Shown here: piece after piece, positions 9,459 through 18,261 of the stretch
How positions within the stretch are numbered: position 1 is the stretch's first letter
Layout of the letters: the number at the start of each line of letters is the position of its first letter
Source of the DNA: Chitinophaga flava
GTDB lineage: Bacteria; Bacteroidota; Bacteroidia; Chitinophagales; Chitinophagaceae
DNA length: 64,000 nucleotides
Reading direction: 5' to 3'
Assembly (NCBI RefSeq): GCF_003308995.1
Contig: NZ_QFFJ01000002.1
Span: forward strand, 3,898,706-3,962,705
The notes under the pieces: model-generated
The model's input: the letters and a program-made list of their open reading frames with translations, nothing else
Databases searched by the model: none
What the model was told of the DNA's origin: nothing
Made by a program: the position numbers and the translations under genes

Positions 9459-10853
9459 TTAAAGGCTATTGACCAGCTGTTGCAGACTGTTATCTGCATA
9501 AGCCGCGCGGAAAAGCGCTTTCCATGCTTCGTCATGGGCCTGCACCAAATCTGTTTCTGCCCGGTTGAGCACAAACAGTGCGTTGGTTACCTCAATAATG
9601 CTGGTAAGCCCGTGCCTGTAAAGGGACATTTGCTGTTTGGCAGCGGCTTGTGCTGCCTGTAGCTGCAAGGGCAGTTCTTTTAGTTTAGCCTGCGCCGTTA
9701 GTATATCAGCCTGTGCCTGCTGATACATGCTATGCAACACAGTGCGGGATGTTTCCAGCTCCTGCTCTGCAGCGGCAGACTTCTGTTGTTGTACCGCCAA
9801 CTTTTCCCGGGTATGTTTCAGATCCGTAATATTCCAGGTAATGCCTAACCCCAGCAGGTAGTTGTAGCGGCTGTACCCCAGTCCGCTGAAGAGGTTTTTA
9901 TCATACATGTCGTTGAAGGAGCCACTGGAGCCGCGCATCCAGCCGGCTGCCATCAGGTTGACCTTGGGCAACTGTTGTTTGCGGACTACCTGTTCCTGTG
10001 CCTGCTGCCGCTGGTACAGGGCATGATAGTATTCAAGCAAAGGATGCTGATCAGTAACACCCAGTGTATCCGGCCTCAGCAGCACGGGAAGATCAGCGCT
10101 GCTATCGATACGGGGCTTTACCCGGGCCGTATCCAGTCCGGTAAAAGCTGCCAGTTCAATACGTACCTGATTGAAGCGGTTAGACACTTCCAGCAGGTTA
10201 AGCCTTGCTTTGGAAAGTTCCGCGGTGGCAATGGCGCTGTCTACACCTGGTTTCAGGCCGTGTAGTACAATAGCGGTCACGGCGCGCGCCATTTCTGCAT
10301 TACGACGGATATTATCTGCCTGTATTTGTTTTAGTTCGTTTAGCCGTAACAGTTCGAGATAGTCCCGGATCACTGTTAAGGTAAGCTGGTTGGTTGTATT
10401 GCCCAGATCAGCTTTGTTTACATGCAGGTCCTGACGGGCAGCAGCCTGTTGGGAGCCATATGCTCCGAAGTTATAGATCTCCCATTGCATGGAGGCCATG
10501 GCGATATTGCCACTCATGAGGGCCGGATTGTTTTCGTTCCGGATACCACCTGAAGTGGATGGAATCAAACCCATGGAAAAATAAGACCCATATATACTGT
10601 TATCGGTACCTGCATCTATTTGCTCATGTAGTTTCAGAGCCGGGTACCAGTTATGTTTGACATCTGTAACATTGGCCTGGCCTGCTTTTACGAGAGCCTG
10701 CTTTGCCTTTACGGCAGGATAATTGGATAGGGCCAGTTCAACAGCCTGCCTGAGTGAAAGGCTGTCTGCAACTGGTCCGGCGAACAAAGAAGTAAAGGGC
10801 AACAGACATAACAATAGCCCATACCTCTTCTTCGCGGCTATATGTATACGCAT
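9459..10853 (-). CDS. TolC-like outer membrane efflux factor
   Basis: This 464-residue protein has a signal peptide (MRIHIAAKKRYGLLLCLLPFTSLFAG). Two long coiled-coil repeats typical of the OEP/TolC family follow; the first repeat starts SLRQAVELALSNYPAVKAKQALVKAGQANV. Alternating helical hairpin and beta segments recur in both halves. It would form the trimeric channel through the outer membrane for the RND pump encoded 31 bp downstream. The same-strand order factor, pump, adaptor argues for a single transcript. The upstream small exported protein may be the first cistron. Confidence 0.93.
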   Translation of the reverse strand: MRIHIAAKKRYGLLLCLLPFTSLFAGPVADSLSLRQAVELALSNYPAVKAKQALVKAGQANVTDVKHNWYPALKLHEQIDAGTDNSIYGSYFSMGLIPSTSGGIRNENNPALMSGNIAMASMQWEIYNFGAYGSQQAAARQDLHVNKADLGNTTNQLTLTVIRDYLELLRLNELKQIQADNIRRNAEMARAVTAIVLHGLKPGVDSAIATAELSKARLNLLEVSNRFNQVRIELAAFTGLDTARVKPRIDSSADLPVLLRPDTLGVTDQHPLLEYYHALYQRQQAQEQVVRKQQLPKVNLMAAGWMRGSSGSFNDMYDKNLFSGLGYSRYNYLLGLGITWNITDLKHTREKLAVQQQKSAAAEQELETSRTVLHSMYQQAQADILTAQAKLKELPLQLQAAQAAAKQQMSLYRHGLTSIIEVTNALFVLNRAETDLVQAHDEAWKALFRAAYADNSLQQLVNSL

Positions 10854-10901
10854 AAATTCGCTGGAAAGATTGGTCAGTAAAAAATAATTAAAAACGGGGA
10901 A

Positions 10902-11243
10902 TCAGGCTATGGGCGGGCCTCGCCAGCTTCTGAGCGGAACAGGGACACTGAGATAGGGATTACAATGATACCCACCGGTGGCATCATCTACATAAATAAA
11001 ACGGGGAGGAATATTAAAGCTGATGATAGCGCATACCTGACTATGACTATCATTGAGCCCTACCGGACGACGCTTTAATTTTTGGATGGTAGTGTGAAAG
11101 TGAGGTGTATGCTTCAGCACATATTGTGTAACACTGAAGCTATGCTGTCCTGCCGTTGCATGCGCATAACTGTCTGTCTGCTCCACCTGTGGTAGCACAC
11201 ATACTGCAATGAGTACAAGGAATAACAGCCTTAGTAGTTTCAC
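10902..11243 (-). CDS. Small exported protein at the head of the efflux operon
   Basis: Encodes about 113 residues from a GTG codon at 11243 (KLLRLLFLVLIAVCVLPQ); a TTG two codons upstream is the alternative. The N terminus is a likely signal peptide. The mature part is His-rich (YAHATAGQHS, KHTPHFHTTI) with two Cys residues and ends in the motif RSWRGPPIA. No named family is recalled. I have a loose recollection of small secreted proteins ending in RGPP-like motifs beside Bacteroidota efflux operons, which is weak support. It lies 48 bp before the tolC-like gene on the same strand, so a periplasmic accessory or sensor role is possible but inferred only from position. Confidence 0.55.
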   Translation of the reverse strand: MKLLRLLFLVLIAVCVLPQVEQTDSYAHATAGQHSFSVTQYVLKHTPHFHTTIQKLKRRPVGLNDSHSQVCAIISFNIPPRFIYVDDATGGYHCNPYLSVPVPLRSWRGPPIA

Positions 11244-11250
11244 ACCCAAC

Positions 11251-11273
11251 TAACTTTATATGCATTAAAGTTA
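11251..11273. promoter_or_regulatory. Inverted repeat, candidate operator of the efflux operon
   Basis: The 8-bp arms taacttta / taaagtta are separated by 7 bp and lie immediately upstream of the start of the small exported protein. On the minus strand the arm overlaps a sequence resembling a -7 box (TAacTTTA). A dimeric repressor or activator site is plausible, but no regulator gene is adjacent. Confidence 0.35.
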
Positions 11274-11348
11274 TTCAATGCTACTGGCTTTAGCCAGTCA
11301 CTATTTACATTTTAAGGATTTTTTAATCCCAGGGAGCATGTTCATGCA

Positions 11349-12164
11349 TCAGAAGAAACAGATCAGGCATAGCTCTTCCATTTTGAGCACTGCATTGGCC
11401 AGTCTGAAGTCCTGCATAGGGAAGCAGGCAAAAGACTGGTATTCATCCAGAGATGGACCGATAGCGACGATCTTCAGCTCATAGTCTTCCAGTTGACGAT
11501 TGAAATGGTCCAGCAATGCTTTGGCAAAATCTTCAGCAGCCAGGATCTCTTCATATTCTTCCTGTGTAGGGGCCTCCAGGGAAACACCCGCTTTTACCAC
11601 CGGAGACAACTCATTCAATGCATAGGTACCTTCATCTGACAGCTCTTTCCATTCAAAATCAGCCAGGTTGCCGGTTTGCTGGAGTGCTACCTGCAACTCT
11701 TCCCAGATAACCGTCACATTTGGGGTTACCACTTCAGGAAGGTTATCAATCTGTTCTTCCGCCTCTTCTTCATCAAAAATATCCAGGTACAGCTGAGCCA
11801 TGAGTTCCCGGGCATTGGAGAGACTTTTCAGTTTTTCCTTCATCTTCAGCTCGCGCAGCAAATTCTCCCAGAGATGCACCAGTTCTTCCACATCTTCTTC
11901 CTGCATCTCATCCGGAATCATCTTCGCTTTCTCCTGCAACTTGTAATTGTCGAGCCTGTTCTTTTTGATGTGGAGTTGATTTTCTGCAAAAGAAAGTTCA
12001 TAGGAAGCACAGTTCAGAAAACGAGTGCCGATCACAACCTTGTCCGGAAATATTTCATGGATCACATCTTCTTTCATATCCATATATGAATTGCCACTTT
12101 GTTTGCCAAAATTGCCCGTCAGCCAACTGAAGTCTTCCTGTGATATTCCTATTTGCATTTGCAT
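11349..12164 (-). CDS. Acidic cytoplasmic protein, function unknown
   Basis: The 271-residue product is strongly acidic in the middle (MQEEDVEELVHLWENLL, DIFDEEEAEEQIDNLPE) and mostly helical. It has no signal peptide or membrane segment. The N terminus (MQMQIGISQEDFSWLTGNFGKQSGN) is more globular and strand-rich. I recognise no family. A perfect -7 box on the minus strand (TACTTTTG, 12184-12191) sits 19 bp before the start codon, which supports the start. It is divergent from the aldo/keto reductase gene and seems to be transcribed alone. Confidence 0.7.
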   Translation of the reverse strand: MQMQIGISQEDFSWLTGNFGKQSGNSYMDMKEDVIHEIFPDKVVIGTRFLNCASYELSFAENQLHIKKNRLDNYKLQEKAKMIPDEMQEEDVEELVHLWENLLRELKMKEKLKSLSNARELMAQLYLDIFDEEEAEEQIDNLPEVVTPNVTVIWEELQVALQQTGNLADFEWKELSDEGTYALNELSPVVKAGVSLEAPTQEEYEEILAAEDFAKALLDHFNRQLEDYELKIVAIGPSLDEYQSFACFPMQDFRLANAVLKMEELCLICFF

Positions 12165-12239
12165 AAAATAAAAAGATGAAACACAAAAGTAGTTTAAATT
12201 AGCTATGGATAAGCTGACATCAGCATCAAATAAATAACC

Positions 12240-13190
12240 ATGGAAAAACGGAAACTTGGAAAATCAGGGCTGGAAGCAGCGCCCTTCGCCTTTGGTGGCA
12301 ATGTGTTTGGCTGGTCTGTGGATGAAGCCACTTCCTTTAAACTGCTGGATGAGTTTACCAATAACGGGTTTAGTCTGATCGATACTGCCGATGTTTATTC
12401 CCGCTGGGTGCCTGGCAATCACGGCGGCGAATCGGAAACGATCATCGGCAAGTGGATGCAGCAACGTGGCAACCGTGACGAAGTACTGATAGCCACCAAA
12501 GTAGGCGCCGATATGGGACAAGGAGCCAATACTACCAAAGCTTATATCCTCAGGGCTGTCGAAGACTCTCTGCGACGTCTGCAAACAGACTATATCGATC
12601 TTTATCAAACACATTATGATACCAGTACACCGGTGGAAGAAACCCTGGAAGCTTATGCCATCCTTGAAAAAGCAGGTAAAGTAAGGACCATCGGGGCTTC
12701 CAATATGAGCGCTGCCAGACTGGAAGAAAGTCTGCGTGCCAGCGAGCAGCACGGCTATCCTCTCTACGACACTTTCCAGCCGGAATATAATCTCTATGAC
12801 CGCGCCGGCTACGAAAAAGAACTGGCCGCTGTTTGCGAAAAACATCAGATCGGCGTGATCTGCTACTATTCCCTGGCCAGCGGTTTCCTCAGCGGTAAAT
12901 ACCGAAGCCAGGATGATATCGCCAAAAGTAAGGCCCGTGGCAAGAAAGCACTCAACTACCTCAACGATCGGGGCATGCGTATACTCGCGGCCCTGGACCA
13001 GGTAGCAGCCCGTTATAACAGCACGCCTGCCGGTGTTGCGCTTGCCTGGCTCCTCACCCGCCCTGCTATCACCGCCCCCATCGCCAGCGCTACTGATATA
13101 GCGCAGCTCCGGGAAATCATGCATGGCGTTCAGCTCCAGCTGGACCATGAGGCTGTGGTGCTGTTAAACACCGCCAGCCACTATGATTAA
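12240..13190 (+). CDS. Aldo/keto reductase
   Basis: A 316-residue NADPH-dependent oxidoreductase of the AKR (alpha/beta)8 barrel family, which reduces aldehydes and ketones. The catalytic tetrad is visible: Asp48 and Tyr53 in IDTADVY, Lys87 in IATKVG and His125 in YQTHYD. The length and the C-terminal segment ALAWLLTRPAITAPIASAT (cofactor phosphate binding) fit the general stress protein 69 / YajO-like branch. The physiological substrate is unknown. The gene is monocistronic, converging on an outer-membrane protein gene across a nested hairpin spacer. Confidence 0.93.
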   Translation: MEKRKLGKSGLEAAPFAFGGNVFGWSVDEATSFKLLDEFTNNGFSLIDTADVYSRWVPGNHGGESETIIGKWMQQRGNRDEVLIATKVGADMGQGANTTKAYILRAVEDSLRRLQTDYIDLYQTHYDTSTPVEETLEAYAILEKAGKVRTIGASNMSAARLEESLRASEQHGYPLYDTFQPEYNLYDRAGYEKELAAVCEKHQIGVICYYSLASGFLSGKYRSQDDIAKSKARGKKALNYLNDRGMRILAALDQVAARYNSTPAGVALAWLLTRPAITAPIASATDIAQLREIMHGVQLQLDHEAVVLLNTASHYD

Positions 13191-13192
13191 TA

Positions 13193-13320
13193 CTGATTTT
13201 ATTGATGCTCCTGATGAGCGGAGATAAAAAAAGAATCCCCCATTGATTGATTCAATGGGGGATTTCTATAAGAGATTATCAAATGTCATCTTTGATCATC
13301 AGGAGCATCAGTAAAATCAG
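13193..13320. repeat. 25-bp imperfect inverted repeat enclosing a second hairpin
   Basis: The arms at 13193-13217 and 13296-13320 are complementary at 24 of 25 positions and are separated by 78 bp. Inside lies an independent 13-bp hairpin. The left arm begins 3 bp after the aldo/keto reductase stop and the right arm ends 7 bp before the stop of the convergent gene. Transcripts from either side could therefore fold the whole spacer into one long structure. Confidence 0.75.
13225..13264 (-). terminator. Intrinsic terminator of the outer-membrane protein gene
   Basis: The 13-bp stem aatcccccattga / tcaatgggggatt (13234-13246, 13252-13264) has a 5-nt loop. An A-run at 13225-13232 becomes the U-tract when read on the minus strand. 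The right side has only a weak T-tract, so plus-strand termination would be weaker. Confidence 0.7.
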
Positions 13321-13326
13321 CATTCA

Positions 13327-14343
13327 TCACAGTCTGAATTTGATTCCTGCATTTGCTCCCAATCCACCGATATTAATGTATGACTTGAGATCGTTGGAGG
13401 GGGCGTTATCATTTTTGTAGAACACCCTTGCACCAATCTGATTAACCTTGGTATTGGAGCTTTGATCAAGGATAGTCACATAATCGACTTTCTTTTCCGC
13501 CTGACTGAGGTCATTTAGACCACGGCCTGGCAACTGCTGCACAGTAGCACCAGAGGCAGCGCTAACAAGGGTATTGGTTTCCGTATAAGTGGTGACTTCC
13601 TTGTTTTTACTTTTTACCGGAACGTTTTTATACTCTGCTTCCACGAAGATGTCGAAGCGGGGACTCAGGTAAAAGGATACACCCAAGGCTCCCTGAAAAC
13701 CCAGGGTGATATTGGGCCTTACTTCTTCCTTACGGTGAATAACCGTATGTACTTGTGTACCAGGAGGAATATTGGGCACTGAACTCAGCTGGTCCACATC
13801 CGTGTCGATATAAAGGCGGCCCCACAGCGGCAGCACCGCCCCAAAACGGATGTAGGGGTTGACCTTTTCAAAACCCGGGCTCAGTACCAAACTGGGTGTA
13901 AAGATCACGGCATTTACATGACCGTTAGATTCAACACTTACCAGTTGTTTACCATTGCCAACCAGTGTGGTCAGATTTTTGGTCATCAGGTTTTTCTTAC
14001 TGTGATAATAATCGAAAGATGCTTCCACGGCCATGTACTTGTTGATGTTGTAACCGAAGGCCAGCCCCCCTCTGACACCTTCGCCATAAGAGCCGGTGAG
14101 CACTTTTCTGCTGATGGTGTCCAGCGGGTTGGGGTTAGCCGGATTAAATTCGGTATGCAGGTCTTGTGGTGGAAATGGGCCAACATTCGGGAATTGTCCC
14201 GAGAAAACACTAAACGAATAACCGCCAAATGCTCTGAGATAAAATTTTGAATGAGGGGCAACTCCGGAACGCTCCTGGGCCTGAACGTTTCCTGCGAGTG
14301 CTAATGCCAGCATAGCGGCTGAAAACAGGTGCACTTTTTTCAT
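13327..14343 (-). CDS. Outer membrane beta-barrel protein, exported
   Basis: From MKKVHLFSAAM at 14343 the frame encodes 338 residues with a clean signal peptide ending AGNVQAQ. The longer start at 14421 adds an unlikely N terminus. The mature protein alternates aromatic and hydrophobic residues as in porin-like barrels (KFYLRAFGGYSFSVFSGQF, GGLAFGYNINKYMAVEASFDYYHSKKN) and ends in a hydrophobic strand finishing GIKFRL, as expected for BAM-assembled barrels. It belongs to the loose OmpA/OprF-like barrel class; no OmpA peptidoglycan-binding domain is present. It lies 83 bp downstream of a surface-antigen-like gene on the same strand. Confidence 0.8.
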   Translation of the reverse strand: MKKVHLFSAAMLALALAGNVQAQERSGVAPHSKFYLRAFGGYSFSVFSGQFPNVGPFPPQDLHTEFNPANPNPLDTISRKVLTGSYGEGVRGGLAFGYNINKYMAVEASFDYYHSKKNLMTKNLTTLVGNGKQLVSVESNGHVNAVIFTPSLVLSPGFEKVNPYIRFGAVLPLWGRLYIDTDVDQLSSVPNIPPGTQVHTVIHRKEEVRPNITLGFQGALGVSFYLSPRFDIFVEAEYKNVPVKSKNKEVTTYTETNTLVSAASGATVQQLPGRGLNDLSQAEKKVDYVTILDQSSNTKVNQIGARVFYKNDNAPSNDLKSYINIGGLGANAGIKFRL

Positions 14344-14426
14344 AAACAGTGGTATTTGTGAGATGGGTTTCAACTTCTTGGAAGTTAAAGAATTGTTCTC
14401 ACATAACAAGCAGCCCAGCAACTTGT

Positions 14427-15602
14427 TTAAAATGCTTCTGCCAGCGACAAGTATAATCCCTTTTGTCTTGACTCACCAGCCAGCTTCTCACCCACGGCAT
14501 AGTCTATACGAATAGTCAGTTTGGCATTTTCATCGTAGAAGTAGCGGATACCACCTCCCATGCTGGGTTTGAAGCCAGACAGGGCAAAGTTGTGGTTATT
14601 AAACACCGACCCTGCGCCAGCGAAAGCCGCCAGTGCGAATTTAGGCTTCACATCTACAAACCAGATATGTATATGAATTTTCGGATCGATCAGGTAACGG
14701 TATTCTGCCTGTGCGGCCAGGTAATTCTGATCGCGGTAACGGCCGGCATAATATCCGCGCATCATCTGGTCGTTGCCTAATTCCGGCAGCAGGTAAAATG
14801 GTAAGTTGGACCCCTGCAGGCTGTTGAAGATACCATTCAGGCCCAGCGTGCTTTTGCGGGACAGGGAAATAAAATGGATTCCCTGCGCTTCCAGTTTGAA
14901 CAGGGGCTCAGAGCTGACAAATGCCGGCGCATAGGCCGCATTCAGTTTCAGCCACCAACCTTTACGGGTATAGTTCTGATTATCGCGGTTATCGAAGATG
15001 CCTGTCAGTCCGATGAAAGTAACATGCCCGCCCTCTTTTCCTATCAGCGGCATAGTGTTGTATATACCCTTATCGTCTTTGCTGTTGTAAGAATCGTTCT
15101 GATACAGCAGGGAAGCCCCGGCATAGAAATGTCCGGTGATGCGGCGTTCTGCTTCCAGATGGGCCTTATAGCGGATATTATTGAGCAGGGAACGGTTGTT
15201 ATAGCGGGTATCGTTGCCGATACCGAAGAAATACAGCGGGAAATTATGATAACGGAGGTTTCCTTTATAGTGCCAGGTGTTGCCCCTGGTCCAGATATTG
15301 GCCTTCAGATCAATTTTATACTGATTTTCTGTGGTCACAGCCGGGATCAGGTTGAGCGTAGAGTTACGTGTTGTAATATCCGGATGGTGGTTGTCAGTAT
15401 AAAAAGAATACAACATCGCTGCTCCTATTTCCAGACCTTTCTCCTGAGAATAGCCTAAAACCGGCAATGGGAAAAAGCTCTTTTTCCGGAATGCAAGGCT
15501 GTCTGCCGGAACTGTTTTATCTGTTGTAACTGTATCCTGTTGCGCCTGGGTACCTATTGCCAATGAAATAAGCAAGACCGTGATCTTAAGTGCTTTATAC
15601 AT
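14427..15602 (-). CDS. BamA/TamA-like (surface antigen D15 family) outer membrane protein without POTRA domains
   Basis: Starting at MYKALKITVLLISLA (15602), the frame encodes 391 residues with a signal peptide ending GTQAQ. The C-terminal two-thirds carry Omp85-type barrel features, including GIFDNRDNQNYTRKGWW and a terminal segment with GGGIRYFYDENAKLTIRIDYAVG, close to the D15 signature. POTRA repeats are absent, so it is a short barrel-only member whose role in protein or lipid export is unknown. A -7 box (TACATTTG) lies at 15608-15615, only 5 bp before the ATG, so the transcript may be leaderless. This also excludes the upstream start at 15620. Confidence 0.82.
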   Translation of the reverse strand: MYKALKITVLLISLAIGTQAQQDTVTTDKTVPADSLAFRKKSFFPLPVLGYSQEKGLEIGAAMLYSFYTDNHHPDITTRNSTLNLIPAVTTENQYKIDLKANIWTRGNTWHYKGNLRYHNFPLYFFGIGNDTRYNNRSLLNNIRYKAHLEAERRITGHFYAGASLLYQNDSYNSKDDKGIYNTMPLIGKEGGHVTFIGLTGIFDNRDNQNYTRKGWWLKLNAAYAPAFVSSEPLFKLEAQGIHFISLSRKSTLGLNGIFNSLQGSNLPFYLLPELGNDQMMRGYYAGRYRDQNYLAAQAEYRYLIDPKIHIHIWFVDVKPKFALAAFAGAGSVFNNHNFALSGFKPSMGGGIRYFYDENAKLTIRIDYAVGEKLAGESRQKGLYLSLAEAF

Positions 15603-15706
15603 AGGCGCAAATGTAAACAATTAGGCATTACGAACTACTGATTTCCGGGAAGAAACCATCCTAACCCTAACGCATAATCGATTGCATTGTGACGACTATC
15701 TTCCGG

Positions 15707-15991
15707 TTAATCAGTATTCCTGTCTGAGTGGCCCAGACTTTTGCCGGGTGCTACATGATCGCGTACCAGCTGTTTCAGGAATTTTATCTCCGGGAAATGC
15801 CCGGCTTCTTTCCGGTCAAATATCTTTTCTTCATTGAGGAAGATGGTATAGGTACCTGCAGTTTCGCTGGGGCGTAAGGTAACACCGCCCAGCTCTTCTG
15901 TAAAAGATGTCAGGAGTTCCTGCGCCATATACGCAGCCCTTAGCAGCCATCCACACTTGGGACAATAGGCTATGGTAATAACCGGTTTCAT
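15707..15991 (-). CDS. SelT/SelW/SelH family thioredoxin-fold protein (Cys form)
   Basis: This 94-residue Rdx-family protein has the redox motif CPKC (Cys10 and Cys13) in the first loop, the position where eukaryotic selenoprotein W has selenocysteine. The following segment GGVTLRPSETAGTYTIFLNEEKIFDRKEAGHFPE matches the family core, including the F-x-R-K turn. Members are small cytoplasmic redox proteins of uncertain substrate. The gene is isolated in orientation from the following histidine kinase and has no obvious partner. Confidence 0.9.
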   Translation of the reverse strand: MKPVITIAYCPKCGWLLRAAYMAQELLTSFTEELGGVTLRPSETAGTYTIFLNEEKIFDRKEAGHFPEIKFLKQLVRDHVAPGKSLGHSDRNTD

Positions 15992-16239
15992 ATTAATCGA
16001 CTGAGATTTAAAATTTTATGTTTAAACGGCAATAACTAGACAAATTCATTTATTGTCGGTACACCGTGAAGATACAACCAGATTGTCATTCCCGGTCTAT
16101 AACACAAAAATCACACGTTCTAACACACATTTTATCCTTCGTTCTTTTGAATCGTGCTCCTTTATCTTTATTTTTATGCAATAATTAAGTGGACCGTCCC
16201 CGAATCGCTCTACTATGTCACAGCCAACAATATTACACT

Positions 16240-18261
16240 ATGCTGCCGGCCATACCTTTGAAAAAGTGCATTTTTATTCCCCTTTGCTTATTACTATTGT
16301 CACCCTCTACCAGGGCTCAGCAAAGCGGAATAGATAGCCTGCAGCAGACCCTTAACGCTCACACACAGAAAGACACCATCAGGGTAGACCTGCTGAACCA
16401 ACTGTCACGCCTATACTTTACCAAGGATGCTGTCATAGCAGCCCGCTTCGGAGAGGAAGCCCGCAATCTCAGTGGCGAACTGGGATATACCAAAGGGAAA
16501 ATCTGGGCCAACCGCAACCTCGCACTGGTAGAGAATACCAAAGGGAACCTCGACAAACAGCTGGAATACACCCTGGCCGCGCTGAAACTGGCAGAAACAC
16601 AGGGAGATATCCGCACCCTGGGCATCCTCAACAATGACATCGGTAATATTTTCACCGAACAAAACAGTCCCCGCGATGCATTGGTCTATCTCCGGAAATC
16701 CTTACAGTTAAAAGAACAACTCAACGAAACCCCGGAGATCAGTAAAACCCTGAATAACATTGGCTCCGCTTATATTGCCCTGAAAAAAACAGATTCTGCC
16801 CTCATCTATCTATATCAATCCGAAAAGCTCAAAAAAGCACTGCACGATGAGCGCGGGCTGGCCTATACCTACGAAAATATGGGTATTGTAGCGATGCTGG
16901 AAGAACATTATGATGTGGCTTTGCAGTACCACCTGCTGTCTGCCCAATACTACAAGGCTACCGACAACCAGCCCGGGCTTACCAAAGCCAGTCTTAATCT
17001 CGCTGAAGTACAAACGCAGCTAGGCGATCTGAAGAGTGCAGAGAAAAATCTGGACGCTGCCAGGGCTCTCAACGAGAAACTGGGCAATGTCAAAAATGAA
17101 ATGATCTATTATAAGATCCGCTTCAAGCTCGACTCCGCCCGCAATGACTATGCCTCTGCCCTGCGGCATTACAAAGCCTTCAGCGAACGTAACATCGATT
17201 ACTTCAACCTGGAGAAAAGCCGGCAGATTACCCGTTCGCAGATGAAATATGAAACGGAGAAAAAACAACGGGAGAACAGTATGCTGAAAAAGGAACAGCA
17301 GCTGCATCTCGCTACCATACAGCAACAGCGGGTACTCGTACTCTCCGGAGCCGCCCTCTTCCTCGCATTGCTGCTGATCACCGTAATGGTATACCGCCTG
17401 TACAAACATCAGCAGGAACTATACCGGCAGCTGAACAGCAAAAACCAGGAAGTGTCCCTGCAAAATCATATTATCCTCGAACAAAATGCCACACTGGAAA
17501 ACCTCAACCAGGTAAAGGACAAAATATTTTCCGTGATCTCTCACGACCTTCGCTCTCCACTGGCTATTCTGGAAGGATTACTTTTTCTGTTGAAAGATGA
17601 AAAGATGGATGCCCAGCAGTTCCGTTTTTATACCGATGAGCTGTGGAGAGATGTAAAAAATACGGCCTACATGATGGATAATATGTTGCAATGGGCCAGC
17701 AATCAGATGAAAGGCATCAGTGTAAAATCAGATGACTTCGACCTCACCCTTCTGCTCAACCAGGAGTTTGAATTACTGCAGACATTAGCGCGGCAGAAAG
17801 ATGTGAAACTGTCGCATGAACTGAAGAGTGCCATCCTCGTTTATGCAGATCCTGATATGATACGCCTCGTGTTGCGCAACCTGATCAATAATGCCATCAA
17901 ATTCACTCCCGGCGGCGGGGAGATCATTATCTCCTCAAAGTTCGAAAACGGCGAGGCGGAAGTGACCATCAGAGACAATGGCACCGGTATTCCGGCAGAT
18001 GACCAGCACCGTATTTTCTCCAATATATATTATTCCACTACCGGTACCCGCAATGAGAAAGGTTGCGGACTGGGGTTACACCTCTCCAAGGATTTTGTGG
18101 AGCGCAACCATGGCCGCATCTGGTTTACCAGTGTACATGGAGAAGGCAGCTGCTTTTATTTTACCGTTCCCCTGTCAGACGAGCAGGATATTAACGCCCG
18201 CGGCTATACGGTAGTATTACAAGACAATCCTGTAAGCGGCATGAGTGTGCTGAGAAGATAG
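16240..18261 (+). CDS. Exported TPR-domain sensor histidine kinase (orphan)
   Basis: From MLPAIPLKK (16240) the frame encodes 673 residues; a GTG at 16189 in frame is the alternative start. A signal sequence (FIPLCLLLLSPSTRAQ) is followed by about six tetratricopeptide repeats in the periplasm (for example LGILNNDIGNIFTEQNSP and KTLNNIGSAYIAL). Next come a coiled coil, one transmembrane helix (VLVLSGAALFLALLLITVMVY), a second coiled coil and the kinase core. The HisKA box is FSVISHDLRSPL; the ATPase has the N box NNAIKF, G1 DNGTGI and G2 GCGLGLHL. No receiver domain or response-regulator gene is adjacent. The stop codon directly abuts the stop of the Lrp gene. Confidence 0.93.
   Translation: MLPAIPLKKCIFIPLCLLLLSPSTRAQQSGIDSLQQTLNAHTQKDTIRVDLLNQLSRLYFTKDAVIAARFGEEARNLSGELGYTKGKIWANRNLALVENTKGNLDKQLEYTLAALKLAETQGDIRTLGILNNDIGNIFTEQNSPRDALVYLRKSLQLKEQLNETPEISKTLNNIGSAYIALKKTDSALIYLYQSEKLKKALHDERGLAYTYENMGIVAMLEEHYDVALQYHLLSAQYYKATDNQPGLTKASLNLAEVQTQLGDLKSAEKNLDAARALNEKLGNVKNEMIYYKIRFKLDSARNDYASALRHYKAFSERNIDYFNLEKSRQITRSQMKYETEKKQRENSMLKKEQQLHLATIQQQRVLVLSGAALFLALLLITVMVYRLYKHQQELYRQLNSKNQEVSLQNHIILEQNATLENLNQVKDKIFSVISHDLRSPLAILEGLLFLLKDEKMDAQQFRFYTDELWRDVKNTAYMMDNMLQWASNQMKGISVKSDDFDLTLLLNQEFELLQTLARQKDVKLSHELKSAILVYADPDMIRLVLRNLINNAIKFTPGGGEIIISSKFENGEAEVTIRDNGTGIPADDQHRIFSNIYYSTTGTRNEKGCGLGLHLSKDFVERNHGRIWFTSVHGEGSCFYFTVPLSDEQDINARGYTVVLQDNPVSGMSVLRR

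Noticed and set aside
12264..13148. 294-codon minus-strand frame opposite the aldo/keto reductase gene
   Set aside because: It is an antisense shadow; the plus-strand frame carries all AKR motifs and the catalytic tetrad.
14874..15458. 194-codon plus-strand frame opposite the BamA-like gene
   Set aside because: Antisense shadow of a beta-barrel gene; no signal peptide or motif.
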